Source: Prochlorococcus sp. AG-436-M02
GTDB taxonomy: Bacteria; Cyanobacteriota; Cyanobacteriia; PCC-6307; Cyanobiaceae
Assembly: GCA_003212515.1 (NCBI GenBank)
Contig: QCPL01000014.1
Location: 1-35,792, forward strand
Direction of reading: 5' to 3'
Length of the DNA stretch: 35,792 bases
Shown here piece by piece: positions 1 to 7,543 of the stretch (position 1 is its first letter; every line of letters begins with the position of its first letter). Under the pieces are notes generated by a model. That model was not told the DNA's origin. It searched no databases and saw only the letters and a list, made by a program, of their open reading frames with translations. The translations under genes were made by a program, and so were the position numbers.

Positions 1-53
1 AGGCTAAACGTGCAAGAAAAGCTCCTGCTAAAACAGCAGCTAAACTTGCTTAA
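1..53 (+). CDS. C-terminal tail of a Lys/Ala-rich protein (partial)
   Basis: The window opens inside a reading frame that ends at TAA 51-53. The last 16 residues read AKRARKAPAKTAAKLA, a basic Ala/Lys/Arg tail typical of nucleic-acid-binding or histone-H1-like proteins. A strong terminator follows 70 bases later, consistent with a gene end. The body of the gene lies outside the window, so no family can be named. The composition resembles the tail of the basic protein at 9239-9766, but that is too little to claim homology. Confidence 0.5.
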   Translation, partial: AKRARKAPAKTAAKLA

Positions 54-124
54 GATTAGATTCTTTAAGGAGCTTGAGAGGCATAATCCTTTCCTCAGAT
101 CTTCTCCTTATTTTAAAAAATCCT

Positions 125-168
125 AAAGCCCACTTCGATTATCTCACTTCCTAATCGAAGTGGGCTTT
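125..168 (+). terminator. Rho-independent terminator, perfect 17-bp stem
   Basis: AAAGCCCACTTCGATTA (125-141) and TAATCGAAGTGGGCTTT (152-168) are perfect reverse complements around a 10-nt loop. The arm ends in TTT followed by an AT-rich stretch. It lies just after the gene ending at 53 and before the gene starting at 209. The A-rich 5' side means it could also work on the opposite strand. Confidence 0.9.
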
Positions 169-208
169 ATTTACAAAAATGATGGGTTCTCTTTAGGTTG
201 GGGTTTGC

Positions 209-745
209 ATGTACTTAAGAAGCCTTGATAAATGTCTTCTAAGGATCGGTTCATATCCACCCTTTGAATATGATGCAACAAATGGAGGGGGGCCGGCCTT
301 AATTCTCTCTAAAGAGCAAACAACAACTAAATATCTAAGATTCGACTCTAATACATTTAAAATACCTCCCCTTACATGGAAAAATACTAAGTTTCTGTTT
401 CTTCCATTTCCTCCTGGACTGAAAATAGAGATGCTCATGGATAAGCTTGATGGAACTTGGGACCATGAAACTGGCAATCTTTCACTGGATTTTGAAGCGA
501 GATTCGTTTTTTCTGTTTTTAGCATATTTCATTTCCCTAGTTTGCTTGTTAGGTCCTCACTTGTTACGGGAAAAGTTGTTAGTTCATGTTTTGAGGAGGA
601 GGGAAACGTGATCAATGCCAATGGGCGAACGAAACTTGTAGGCATTGCAGTTGTTCCTCCTACCGGCAACAAAATACTTGATGCCTTCCTTGGCTTGCCT
701 AATGAAGCCTTGGCAGTTCTCAATTGCGAAATTAATGGATGTTGA
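209..745 (+). CDS. Conserved cyanobacterial-type hypothetical protein, 178 aa
   Basis: This 178-residue protein has no signal peptide and no clear membrane helix. It has a run of hydrophobic/aromatic segments containing a PFPPG motif near residue 67 and many alternating hydrophobic residues, suggesting a beta-rich fold. I do not recognise a named family; it looks like one of the conserved cyanobacterial proteins of unknown function. The ATG at 209 follows a G-rich stretch (GGTTGGGG) that could act as a weak ribosome binding site. It stands alone between a strong terminator and a 285-nt spacer. Confidence 0.75.
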   Translation: MYLRSLDKCLLRIGSYPPFEYDATNGGGPALILSKEQTTTKYLRFDSNTFKIPPLTWKNTKFLFLPFPPGLKIEMLMDKLDGTWDHETGNLSLDFEARFVFSVFSIFHFPSLLVRSSLVTGKVVSSCFEEEGNVINANGRTKLVGIAVVPPTGNKILDAFLGLPNEALAVLNCEINGC

Positions 746-868
746 ATATTTTAGGCTTAGGTTTTAATTTTTAGCTTTAAAGCAGATAGTTTAAAAATAC
801 CTAACGGATATTTTTTGATGCAAACTTTTTAGGAGCTTTTGAAGAACGGTCTTAAACACCTAGGAGAT

Positions 869-896
869 AACACGGGGGTAAAATGACTCCCGCGTT
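869..896. repeat. Hairpin in the 746-1031 intergenic spacer
   Basis: AACACGGGGGT (869-879) pairs with ACTCCCGCGTT (886-896) around a 6-nt loop, giving an 11-bp stem with one A-C mismatch and one G-U pair. No U-run follows, so a classical terminator is unlikely. It is unusually GC-rich for this region. It may be a transcript-end structure of the 209-745 gene or a leader element for the coiled-coil gene at 1032. Confidence 0.4.
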
Positions 897-1031
897 AACA
901 CTGATTTACTGTTGCCTTCTTATTTGGTAGACCTATAAAGGGCGTTGAGGAACTTTTTGTCTCTAGCTCACTCATTAGGAAGACTTCTTTGAAAAGTAGC
1001 TTCCGCTTACAAATTAGTGGGACATTGCACC

Positions 1032-1271
1032 ATGAATGATAGCTTTAGAAGTTCTCAAGAGATGATTCGCTTGCAAAGTCAAGATGCTAAAAAACTTGCT
1101 AATCAAGAAAATCGTCTTAAACGTTTAGTTGATATGAATCATCAAGTGCAATCTTTGCTAGTTAAAAGAGATCATTTAAGGAATGAACTTCAGGCTATAG
1201 AAAACTATTTGACCTCACTTGATTTACAAATAAAGAGTCAAGAAACATATGTTCAACTTACCTTGAAATAA
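1032..1271 (+). CDS. Small coiled-coil protein, 79 aa
   Basis: A hydrophilic helical protein rich in Gln, Leu, Lys and Glu. Heptad-like spacing of Leu/Val/Ile from about residue 15 to the end predicts a coiled coil, and there is no membrane segment. The frame also allows a GTG start at 1017, which would add five residues; I prefer the ATG at 1032. No family recognised. The gene converges on the peroxiredoxin gene 46 nt downstream. Confidence 0.65.
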   Translation: MNDSFRSSQEMIRLQSQDAKKLANQENRLKRLVDMNHQVQSLLVKRDHLRNELQAIENYLTSLDLQIKSQETYVQLTLK

Positions 1272-1317
1272 ATAATCCTTTTTTTATTTACTTGCTCGAA
1301 GAAAAGCTTGAGTTAAA

Positions 1318-1770
1318 TCATTGAATCTCTTTTAACACTCTGATTGCCTCCTTGATATGAGCAGGACCATTAAGGAGGTCTTCGAAGATATGGCAGACTT
1401 TACCATCGGAGTTAAAGATATATGTCACTCTCCCATCAAGCATTCCTAAGACTTTGGGAACTCCAAATGCTTTCCTTAGCGAATTCTTTTCATCACAAAG
1501 CAATGGGTATTGGAGCTTATGCTTGTTAGAAAAAAGTAGGTGACTTTCTTCACCCCCATTACTAACACCGCAGACCCTTGCACCAAGAATCTTAAATAGA
1601 TCATATTTATCACGAAAGCCACAAACCTCGATAGTGCATCCAGGTGTATCATCTTTAGGATAAAAGAAAAGGACAAGAGCTTTGCCTCTAAACTCTTTAT
1701 GAGTTCTTAATTTCCCTGATTGGTCTAATAAAGAGAATTCAGGTAGTTGATCGCCTATTTTTAATGCCAT
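1318..1770 (-). CDS. bcp: Peroxiredoxin Q / BCP family thiol peroxidase
   Basis: A 150-residue atypical 2-Cys peroxiredoxin of the bacterioferritin-comigratory-protein (PrxQ) type. It reduces hydrogen and alkyl peroxides using thioredoxin. The signature YPKDDTPGCTIEVCGFRD is intact: the peroxidatic Cys is residue 45 and the resolving Cys is residue 50, the C-x4-C spacing typical of PrxQ. Length matches the family. It begins MALKIGDQLPEF, as expected, so the start is secure. With the glutathione peroxidase at 7909 it gives this window two independent peroxide-reducing enzymes. Confidence 0.95.
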   Translation of the reverse strand: MALKIGDQLPEFSLLDQSGKLRTHKEFRGKALVLFFYPKDDTPGCTIEVCGFRDKYDLFKILGARVCGVSNGGEESHLLFSNKHKLQYPLLCDEKNSLRKAFGVPKVLGMLDGRVTYIFNSDGKVCHIFEDLLNGPAHIKEAIRVLKEIQ

Positions 1771-2230
1771 AACAAAACCATCAGATTTATGAAAATACTT
1801 TGCATTAGCTTTGAGAAGCTTGTCGCCATAGCAATGGGATCATTGTCTTACCTCTATTGTTGTCATCATCAAATAGGTTTGTGAAAAAAACCGATTTCAA
1901 TAATAATAGCTATCGGGTAAAAACACCAAATAATTTCTACCAATTCTGGCGAACCATCCAATTTTAGTTGAAGTTCACCCATTTAGATTGATATTTAGAA
2001 TGATCATAATAGGCTCCTGCTCAAAGTGCGAAGTGCGAAGTTTTTAATTTAGCCTGAATCTTTTGCAAGGAAGTTATTGTCTATATCTTTAGCATGATAA
2101 TTAATACCCGAGTTGTAAATTTAAGATATAAAATGTTAGCAGAAATAATGAATGATAGAATATATTAAGCTTTAAAATTATAATATATAGGAGGGAGAAA
2201 GTGCTGACATAAAGTATTTCTTTCTACATC
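1771..2230. other. 460-nt AT-rich spacer between two minus-strand genes
   Basis: It holds one possible small ORF (1869-1982, minus) and a short direct repeat in which AGTGCGA occurs twice in tandem near 2025-2040. I see no tRNA, no convincing terminator and no mobile-element trace. The promoter of the peroxiredoxin gene should lie at its left side. Confidence 0.5.
1869..1982 (-). CDS. Possible small membrane protein, 37 aa
   Basis: Direct translation gives a 37-residue ATG-to-TGA frame with a charged N-terminus (MGELQLKLDGSPELVE) followed by a hydrophobic, aromatic stretch (about residues 17-32) that could span a membrane. It lies alone in a 460-nt spacer upstream of the peroxiredoxin gene. 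There is no clear ribosome binding site. The organisation resembles other tiny cyanobacterial membrane proteins, but without a homologue it may be chance. Confidence 0.35.
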   Translation of the reverse strand: MGELQLKLDGSPELVEIIWCFYPIAIIIEIGFFHKPI

Positions 2231-3151
2231 TTACACTCTTAAAATAGTTGCCCATGATGGAATTGTTATGAATGATATAAGAGTAGTTAATGCTACTAAT
2301 TTAGTAGCTTCATTTCTATCGCTATAACTAGTTTGTTCTATAAGAAGCACTGAAATAGCTGTAGGGGCTGCGGCTTGCAGCACTAGGGCGTTTCTCATAA
2401 GATCTGGAACATTAAGAAGTAGGCATATTGTTAGCATTAAAGCGGGTAACCCTATTAGTTTAATTAATAAGCTTTCTTTGATTCCTTGAAGTTGCTTTGT
2501 TAGAGGGTATGGAGTAGTGGGTTCCTTTAAAGTTGGAAGTTTCATTCCTACAACAATTAATGCAAGATAAATGACAATCTTCGAAGGTATCCAAAGAATT
2601 AATGCGATTTCTTCCACCCATGGAGTCGTCGATACAATTAAAGCTCCAAGTAATCCTTTAACTGCAGGACTGCTTATTATTTCGTTTACAAAATGTTTAG
2701 ACCTGAAACGTGCCTTTGTCTGTTTGAGATTGGCAGCACTGAAAATTGGTGCCAATCCCCAAATTACTAAAGTTGTTCCAAGGTCATATCCAATACTAAA
2801 AGTTAATGCATCTAGAGGGAGAAGAGCAAAAGCTACTGGGATTCCAAAATAACCTGTATTTCCAAAGCTACTGCCTAACTTGAGCGTTGTGCTGGGCAAC
2901 ATGTTTTGAAGTTGAGGAGTTTTTGAAATTACTGCTATCAGTAAACCGATTGCAAGCAATGCCATAGCTGCAGCTTTTATTAGATTCAGTCCTAAACCTG
3001 TTCTAAGTAGAAGTCCCATTAAGCTTGTAGGTATCCCATATTTAACAAGTAGGCGAGTAACTAGTGATGACCAAGCGTCATTATATTTTCCGAGTATGTA
3101 CCCAAGACATAGACAAGGTGCTAATTGAGTAAGCATATAAATTATGTGCAT
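2231..3151 (-). CDS. AEC-family (auxin efflux carrier-like) permease
   Basis: A 306-residue, very hydrophobic protein with about 8-10 predicted helices in two halves. The first half carries a GYFGIPVAF-type stretch near residues 100-108, characteristic of the AEC family (TC 2.A.69), and the second carries the APTA motif near residue 263. Bacterial AEC proteins export or exchange small organic anions; the substrate cannot be told from sequence. The annotated ATG at 3151 is followed by a second Met five residues later; either could be used. It is monocistronic as far as I can see. Confidence 0.85.
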   Translation of the reverse strand: MHIIYMLTQLAPCLCLGYILGKYNDAWSSLVTRLLVKYGIPTSLMGLLLRTGLGLNLIKAAAMALLAIGLLIAVISKTPQLQNMLPSTTLKLGSSFGNTGYFGIPVAFALLPLDALTFSIGYDLGTTLVIWGLAPIFSAANLKQTKARFRSKHFVNEIISSPAVKGLLGALIVSTTPWVEEIALILWIPSKIVIYLALIVVGMKLPTLKEPTTPYPLTKQLQGIKESLLIKLIGLPALMLTICLLLNVPDLMRNALVLQAAAPTAISVLLIEQTSYSDRNEATKLVALTTLISFITIPSWATILRV

Positions 3152-3330
3152 CCTTTCTTTCTATTACTCCTAATCACTCCATGATGATGTTAGCTAGTTG
3201 CATTTCTTGGTTTAGTTAAGTATAGATATTTATTAGACCTTGTAATAGGACTTGCCAAATATAAAATGAAGACGATACCAGAGCTATTACCCTTTAAATT
3301 CTATAGTCGAATGATTCTTATGATTTAATT

Positions 3331-3948
3331 TTAGGCTCGCCTGAAGACTAATGTAAGATTGTTAGCCGGCATCCTGATTAAGTTGCTTCTTTTAAAACCA
3401 AACTCTATTGCTATTTTATCTATTTCTTCGAGATCTCTAATTCCCCAATTTGCATTTTGATGCTTTAACAATCTATCGAAAGTAGCATTGCTTTCACTTG
3501 TATGGGCATTCTCCCTTTTAAATGGTCCATAAAGAATTAAGGGTGAATCTTTTTTTAGAAAATTTGCTGACTCCTTAAACAAGAACTTTGTGCAATCCCA
3601 ATGCGCTATATGGATCAGGTTGATGCAGATAACTGAACTTATGTTTGAGATATATTTTTGAGTTAATGGCCAAGGAGTTTTTTCAACACTTAAGTCGATG
3701 GATAGAGGCATTTTTTGTTCTAATTTTTCATGCATGATCCATGCATTAATGCTTCTTCTGCAAGAAGGATCCGGGTCACTAGTTTGCCAAATAATATTTG
3801 AGAATTGCTTTTGAAAGGTGATTCCGTGTTCTCCGCTTCCACTAGCTATTTCAAGTACAATCCCATGCTTTGGCAAAATATCGCTAAGGACTTCTCCTAT
3901 AACTGTACGATTTCGAAGTGTTGCAGGGAAGAATAGCCGATCGTCCAA
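3331..3948 (-). CDS. DUF938-family SAM-dependent methyltransferase-like protein
   Basis: 205 residues. The N-terminus (FFPATLRNR) and the glycine motif EIASGSGEHG (residues 33-42) match the DUF938 family, a Rossmann-fold class I methyltransferase family of unknown substrate. The SDPDPSCRRSINAW stretch supplies the acidic residue after strand 2, and the ICINLIHIAHWD segment corresponds to motif IV. Length is normal for the family. The 71-residue gene to its right (4027-4242) is transcribed in the same direction, about 78 nt upstream. Confidence 0.88.
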   Translation of the reverse strand: MDDRLFFPATLRNRTVIGEVLSDILPKHGIVLEIASGSGEHGITFQKQFSNIIWQTSDPDPSCRRSINAWIMHEKLEQKMPLSIDLSVEKTPWPLTQKYISNISSVICINLIHIAHWDCTKFLFKESANFLKKDSPLILYGPFKRENAHTSESNATFDRLLKHQNANWGIRDLEEIDKIAIEFGFKRSNLIRMPANNLTLVFRRA

Positions 3949-4026
3949 TGAAAAACCAAAAAAAGCTTTATTTAGATCTAGTTTGTCTCACCCTGATGGC
4001 TTGTGAAGTCTCCGAGGCTGGCAAAA

Positions 4027-4242
4027 TTAACCTTTTATTAGAGTTTTTTGTACTCTTAATGCTTCATCTAATTGTTCAAGATTTGGTAGTTGCCATGTCC
4101 CAATAGCTTCAGAAAGAAATTCATCTATAGCTTCGTCAGGGCAATTAGTTTCCTCTTGAAGGTAATGACACGCACTATCAACAATATCGAAGAATTCTTC
4201 AATATAAGCTTTATGTTCAGGCAGGAATTCAAAATTAGTCAT
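4027..4242 (-). CDS. Small helical protein with C-x6-T-N-C-P motif, 71 aa
   Basis: An acidic, probably all-helical protein. Residues 25-35 read CHYLQEETNCP. The same C-x6-T-x-C-[PS]-x3-[IV]-x2-[FM]-[LI] pattern recurs in the small proteins at 26473-26649 and 34531-34692, so I treat the three as a family. No known domain recognised. It may be co-transcribed with the downstream DUF938 methyltransferase. Confidence 0.7.
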   Translation of the reverse strand: MTNFEFLPEHKAYIEEFFDIVDSACHYLQEETNCPDEAIDEFLSEAIGTWQLPNLEQLDEALRVQKTLIKG

Positions 4243-4391
4243 TACTAAGAGCAGTGTATTTTTACAAATCTATCCAAAAGATAAAAAATTGCGTATTTAG
4301 TAGAATCATTAAGAGTTTAGTTAATACTTTCATAGACTTTAGGGATTTCAATTTGAAACTGTCATGATAAGTAAAGTGGCAAGATGTTTCA

Positions 4392-4694
4392 ATGTGGGTA
4401 AGTGTTGATTTATGCCTTGTTCCAGTTGGTGTAGGCGTTTCTCTCTCTCCTTATATAAGTGCTTGTAAGTTAATTATTGAAAGAAATGGACTGGATCATG
4501 AGCTAGGCCCTAATGGCACAGCAATTGAAGGGGAGTGGGAAAGTGTGTTTAAGTGTATTAAAGAATGTCATAAAGAAGTTCATCGCTTAGGGGCGCGCCG
4601 AATTTATACAACTTTAAAAGTAAATAGTCGCACAGATCGCGATCAATCTTTTAGGGAAAAGGTCCCTAGTGTTATTGCTAAGATTACAAATTAG
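4392..4694 (+). CDS. MTH1187-family (DUF77) thiamine-binding protein
   Basis: 100 residues. The family hallmarks are visible: the start VSVDLCLVPVGVGVSLSPYI, then ELGPNGTAIEGEW (residues 37-49), and a late YTTLKV strand. MTH1187/YkoF-like proteins form ferredoxin-like sandwiches that bind thiamine or related pyrimidines in the cytoplasm. The enzymatic or regulatory role is unknown. The next frame begins a few nucleotides downstream in the same reading phase. Confidence 0.9.
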   Translation: MWVSVDLCLVPVGVGVSLSPYISACKLIIERNGLDHELGPNGTAIEGEWESVFKCIKECHKEVHRLGARRIYTTLKVNSRTDRDQSFREKVPSVIAKITN

Positions 4695-4736
4695 CTGTGG
4701 TTGCTTGTTAATGTTTTTACTATTTACATTTGGTTG

Positions 4737-4970
4737 GTGCTAAATAAGAATTTTTTGGATCAATCTCTTGACACTTTTCGTTATCCGTTTAAAAAGAGCT
4801 TACGAGTTTGTGAGTTAACTTTGCCTACTCATGACGAGCTTGAAGCTGCTAAGGCGCATCTTAAAGATGTGGACAATGCTCAGGAAGTCATTTTAGAAGC
4901 TATGTTTGATGATCTCCGAAATAGCTATCAAACCGATTTGTCAAAAAAAAATGTAAGTGAGGTGAAGTGA
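4737..4970 (+). CDS. Small acidic hypothetical protein, about 77 aa
   Basis: The C-terminal part (CELTLPTHDELEAAKAHLKD onward) is helical and acidic, with no membrane segment in the mature region. There is no in-frame ATG before its last 25 or so residues, so a non-ATG start is required: I chose GTG 4737, with TTG 4701 as the alternative. It is in the same phase as the thiamine-binding gene and separated from it by one TAG (4692-4694), probably forming one operon. A strong terminator follows. Not a recognised family. Confidence 0.6.
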   Translation: MLNKNFLDQSLDTFRYPFKKSLRVCELTLPTHDELEAAKAHLKDVDNAQEVILEAMFDDLRNSYQTDLSKKNVSEVK

Positions 4971-4999
4971 GGCGAGTCGAGGCTCATCCTTTTCCTTGA

Positions 5000-5034
5000 A
5001 AACGAGATGATTTATAGTAGAAATCATCTCGTTT
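5000..5034 (+). terminator. Terminator hairpin, perfect 14-bp stem
   Basis: AAACGAGATGATTT (5000-5013) and AAATCATCTCGTTT (5021-5034) are perfect complements around a 7-nt loop. T-rich sequence follows. It ends the operon of the thiamine-binding protein and the small acidic protein. The symmetric A and T ends suggest it also serves the convergent arfB gene. Confidence 0.88.
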
Positions 5035-5086
5035 GTTGTCGTCTTTCTTTTAAAGTACTTTTAACTTTAATAATAAGCATTTCTTA

Positions 5087-5518
5087 TTAGAACTCTTCAT
5101 CTATTGTTTTCTTACTTCTGTTTTGTTTTTTTTCTCCAATTCTTTTCTTATAGTCACGTTTTCGTTTTTGAGATGATTTAGTAGGTTTGGTGGCTTTTCT
5201 TGTTTTAGGCAGTGCTCTTAGGGCTTTCTGTATAATCATCTTTAATCGAATTAACGCTAACACCCGGTTTTTATATTGAGTTCGATGTTCTTGTGTGACA
5301 ACGGTAATCGTGTTCTTTATTATCTTGCCTTCAAGTTGTTTAGCAATCTGATCCTTTTGATTTGAATTTAAAACTCTGGAATTTTCAATATTAAAAGAGA
5401 GCTCTACTCTAGTATCAGTTCTGTTGATATTTTGACCACCTGATCCTGAGGAGCGTGAAAAACGCCAATTAAGCTCATTGGATGGAATGACTAATTCAGG
5501 ATTAATAATTAAATGCAT
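5087..5518 (-). CDS. arfB: Peptidyl-tRNA hydrolase ArfB (YaeJ-type ribosome rescue)
   Basis: A 143-residue class I release-factor-like protein with the catalytic GGQ at residues 27-29 within SSGSGGQN, followed by TDTRVEL as in ArfB/ICT1 proteins. The C-terminal 45 residues are a Lys/Arg-rich tail, which in ArfB enters the empty mRNA channel of stalled ribosomes. A TTG at 5578 would extend the frame by 20 residues, but the ATG at 5518 gives the usual N-terminus (MHLIINPELVIPSNEL). Its start lies 4 nt from the start of a divergent gene. Confidence 0.93.
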   Translation of the reverse strand: MHLIINPELVIPSNELNWRFSRSSGSGGQNINRTDTRVELSFNIENSRVLNSNQKDQIAKQLEGKIIKNTITVVTQEHRTQYKNRVLALIRLKMIIQKALRALPKTRKATKPTKSSQKRKRDYKKRIGEKKQNRSKKTIDEEF

Positions 5519-5522
5519 TTTT

Positions 5523-5819
5523 ATGAGACATTCTTTAGACCTTTCTAATTGTGAACCAGTTAATGACTTGTGGGCCAAATTTTCAGAGACCTTAGGAATA
5601 GAGAAAGCTTGTCAGGCCGTAAGACAAGCTATTGACTTACAAGCAATGAATGGTTCAGAAGAAACTTTGCCAGTTTTATTCATAGAAACTTGTGGGGCAG
5701 CCTTAACTACTTTCAGTACTTTGAGAGAACAAACAGGAATATCACTTTTTGGGTCTAAGAAAGTTTTAATTCTCAGTCAAAAAAAGAAGGTTTTTCAAGT
5801 TCTTTATGAGGTTAAATAA
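5523..5819 (+). CDS. Hypothetical protein divergent from arfB, 98 aa
   Basis: A soluble mixed alpha/beta protein with a hydrophobic core segment (LPVLFIETCGAALTTF) and a basic C-terminus. An upstream in-frame ATG at 5478 lies inside arfB, so I prefer ATG 5523, leaving only 4 nt between the two divergent start codons. Not a recognised family. It converges with the gene at 5851, 31 nt downstream. Confidence 0.68.
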   Translation: MRHSLDLSNCEPVNDLWAKFSETLGIEKACQAVRQAIDLQAMNGSEETLPVLFIETCGAALTTFSTLREQTGISLFGSKKVLILSQKKKVFQVLYEVK

Positions 5820-5850
5820 CCTTTTGAAAGCGCACTTCAGAAATACCTTG

Positions 5851-6252
5851 TTAGCCTAGACCAGTAAACAACTCTTTGTGAACTACCAGTGTTTCGTAAG
5901 GACATGTACCTGCTTCTGGAGTTAAAGGAATACCATCAATATTTTGAGCTGTACTACAAATAAGGTCACCGTCCCAATGAACATCATGCGCACTAATTAA
6001 TTTGGACCATTTTCGAATTGCATTGAAATGTTCAGGAACTTGAGTGCCGATTTTTCTACATATTTCGCAAAGAATAGATAAAACAGGAGGCTTTGATTTG
6101 ATTCTTAAATCTTTAACAATGCTTGGTTGCGAAAAAACACCTGTGTATCTTATGTAATCAATTAACTCTTGCTCGCTATCCGTTAAGGTTGCTTTCTCTA
6201 TAGCTTCTTCAAATTTTTCGGCAGAGAGAATAGGCCTAAGAGTTGCTTGCAT
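5851..6252 (-). CDS. Conserved hypothetical protein, 133 aa
   Basis: A soluble protein with a helical N-terminal half containing a CEICRKIG stretch (residues 62-69) and a C-terminal half with HDVHWDGDLIC and ending near CPYETLVVHKELF. The several Cys and His residues could bind metal, but their arrangement matches no motif I know. The ATG at 6252 is well placed and followed by ordinary codon use. No family assigned. Confidence 0.7.
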   Translation of the reverse strand: MQATLRPILSAEKFEEAIEKATLTDSEQELIDYIRYTGVFSQPSIVKDLRIKSKPPVLSILCEICRKIGTQVPEHFNAIRKWSKLISAHDVHWDGDLICSTAQNIDGIPLTPEAGTCPYETLVVHKELFTGLG

Positions 6253-6452
6253 TTGTTTTAATCATAATTAGTTTAATCAAAATAAATTAAAGATTCATAA
6301 TCAAAGAAGACTAATTTCGTCAAAGAAATTCTTCAGTCCCTTATCTTAAAGATCCTTTAATCTTACAATACAATTGAGATAGTCTTTAAATCTTTATTTG
6401 CTCATAAGTTAGAATTAGGTTGTTAATCTTATAAATATAGAAACTTTCGGCC

Positions 6453-6647
6453 ATGTTTGCATTTACTCTGTCTGAGATAGTACTAGCCCCTCTAGTGATA
6501 CCCTTACTATTTTTTATTGTGTTGTTCTTTCTTCTTTCTTTTATATTAACAAGTAAAAACATGGATATTCAAGGTTTGCTAAGAGTGCTCTATTCAAAGC
6601 CAGTTAGACGTATCGATGGGAGAGTTGAGTATCTTAGGGATCTTTGA
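6453..6647 (+). CDS. Small membrane protein, 64 aa
   Basis: One long hydrophobic helix spans about residues 7-33, followed by a short basic C-terminal part (KPVRRIDGRVEYLRDL) expected on the cytoplasmic side. Its TGA stop overlaps the ATG of the next small membrane protein (TGATG at 6645-6649), a classic translational-coupling arrangement. No family recognised. Confidence 0.65.
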   Translation: MFAFTLSEIVLAPLVIPLLFFIVLFFLLSFILTSKNMDIQGLLRVLYSKPVRRIDGRVEYLRDL

Positions 6648-6775
6648 TGGAAGTTGAGACATTCACTCTTGGCAACCCAATAACACTCCTGCTAGAAAGA
6701 TTAGTTTATTTAGCGATTGGGATTTTTTTTATTGTCGCTTTTTATACTGGGATTCAAAGGGGAAGAAACGATTAA
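6647..6775 (+). CDS. Small membrane protein, 42 aa, coupled to upstream gene
   Basis: Direct translation gives 42 residues from ATG 6647 to TAA 6773-6775. It has an acidic N-terminus (MEVETFTLGN), one transmembrane helix at about residues 18-35, and a basic tail (GIQRGRND). The start codon shares one base with the stop of the 64-aa gene, which supports a real two-gene operon of single-helix proteins with opposite charge patterns around the helix. Confidence 0.6.
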   Translation: MEVETFTLGNPITLLLERLVYLAIGIFFIVAFYTGIQRGRND

Positions 6776-6807
6776 GGTAAAAATAATTTCTAATTAGAAA
6801 TTATTTA

Positions 6808-7428
6808 TCAGAATGGAACTCTACCTATTAAAGGACCTACGAAAAGATATTGCATGAATATTCCTGTAATAGCTAATGGCAATACCCAAATAGTTATAAA
6901 ACGAGCACCAAAGAATCTCATTGGATGAGAACCATCTAGTGCTTTTCTGGCAGATGTAAATATTGTTTCTGATTTTTTGATTGTGTATTCAGATTCTTTG
7001 TAGGGTCTTACTGGGTTAGATGATTTTATTAGATTGATAGATGATTTTATTAGATTGATAAATGATTTTATTAGAATTATTGGTAAGGCCCAAAATGCCA
7101 TAAACCTCGGCCCAATCCAATACCTTGGATGTGGGAAGACATATTCTATTTTTGTGCTTTCTTTTGGGAAGCCTTCCTCTATAGCCTTGAAAATATCATC
7201 AAGATTAGATTCTCTTTTTTTTGAAATGCTCTTAGGACTGAAGTTCTTAGCAGTATTTGAACCATCTGGTGATTTTTTCTGTAATTCAGATTCTTCCGGA
7301 ACTGTATTTGATTCTGCCTTAAAGGCAGTTTCTACCAATAGAGATGTCTCTTCTTTTTTTTTAACTGCTTCTGGTTGTTCAATCTCTTTATATTTAGAAG
7401 AGTCACTTTTTGGGCTTTCCATCTTCAA
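6808..7428 (-). CDS. Membrane protein with disordered N-terminus and duplicated membrane module
   Basis: 206 residues. Residues 1-90 are Ser/Lys/Glu-rich and probably disordered. Two copies of one membrane module follow: HPRYWIGPRFMAFWALPII (100-118) and HPMRFFGARFITIWVLPLA (168-186), sharing HP-x3-[IF]-G-x-RF-x2-[FI]-W-[AV]-LP. Between them a 21-nt tandem repeat encodes three copies of a seven-residue INLIKS-like unit. It looks like a cyanobacterial membrane protein of unknown role; I assign no function. It converges with the operon at 6453-6775. Confidence 0.68.
   Translation of the reverse strand: MKMESPKSDSSKYKEIEQPEAVKKKEETSLLVETAFKAESNTVPEESELQKKSPDGSNTAKNFSPKSISKKRESNLDDIFKAIEEGFPKESTKIEYVFPHPRYWIGPRFMAFWALPIILIKSFINLIKSSINLIKSSNPVRPYKESEYTIKKSETIFTSARKALDGSHPMRFFGARFITIWVLPLAITGIFMQYLFVGPLIGRVPF
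7020..7082. repeat. 21-bp tandem repeat, three copies, in frame
   Basis: ATGATTTTATTAGATTGATA is repeated at 7020, 7041 and 7062, copies one and two differing at a single base and copy three degenerating at its end. On the minus strand it encodes three seven-residue units around residues 116-136 of the 206-aa membrane protein. The period is a multiple of three, so copy-number change keeps the frame. Confidence 0.9.
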
Positions 7429-7543
7429 ATATAAATAATTAATTATATTATTAGAATTAGTTGGCTAATTGATAAATGATGCATTGATGCGTATCAATGA
7501 TTCCATTATTGCGTAAGTTACTGACAATTGAAAAGTGTTTAAT

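Noticed and set aside
193-723. Two minus-strand frames (193-525 and 529-723)
   Set aside because: They are antisense to the well-formed 178-aa gene at 209-745 and show no motif or coding character of their own.
3818-4106. Plus-strand frames over the methyltransferase start
   Set aside because: They are antisense to the DUF938 gene and the small C-x6-T-N-C-P gene.
7034-7438. 134-codon plus-strand frame
   Set aside because: It is the complement of the 206-aa membrane protein, whose duplicated module and repeat make the minus strand the better choice.
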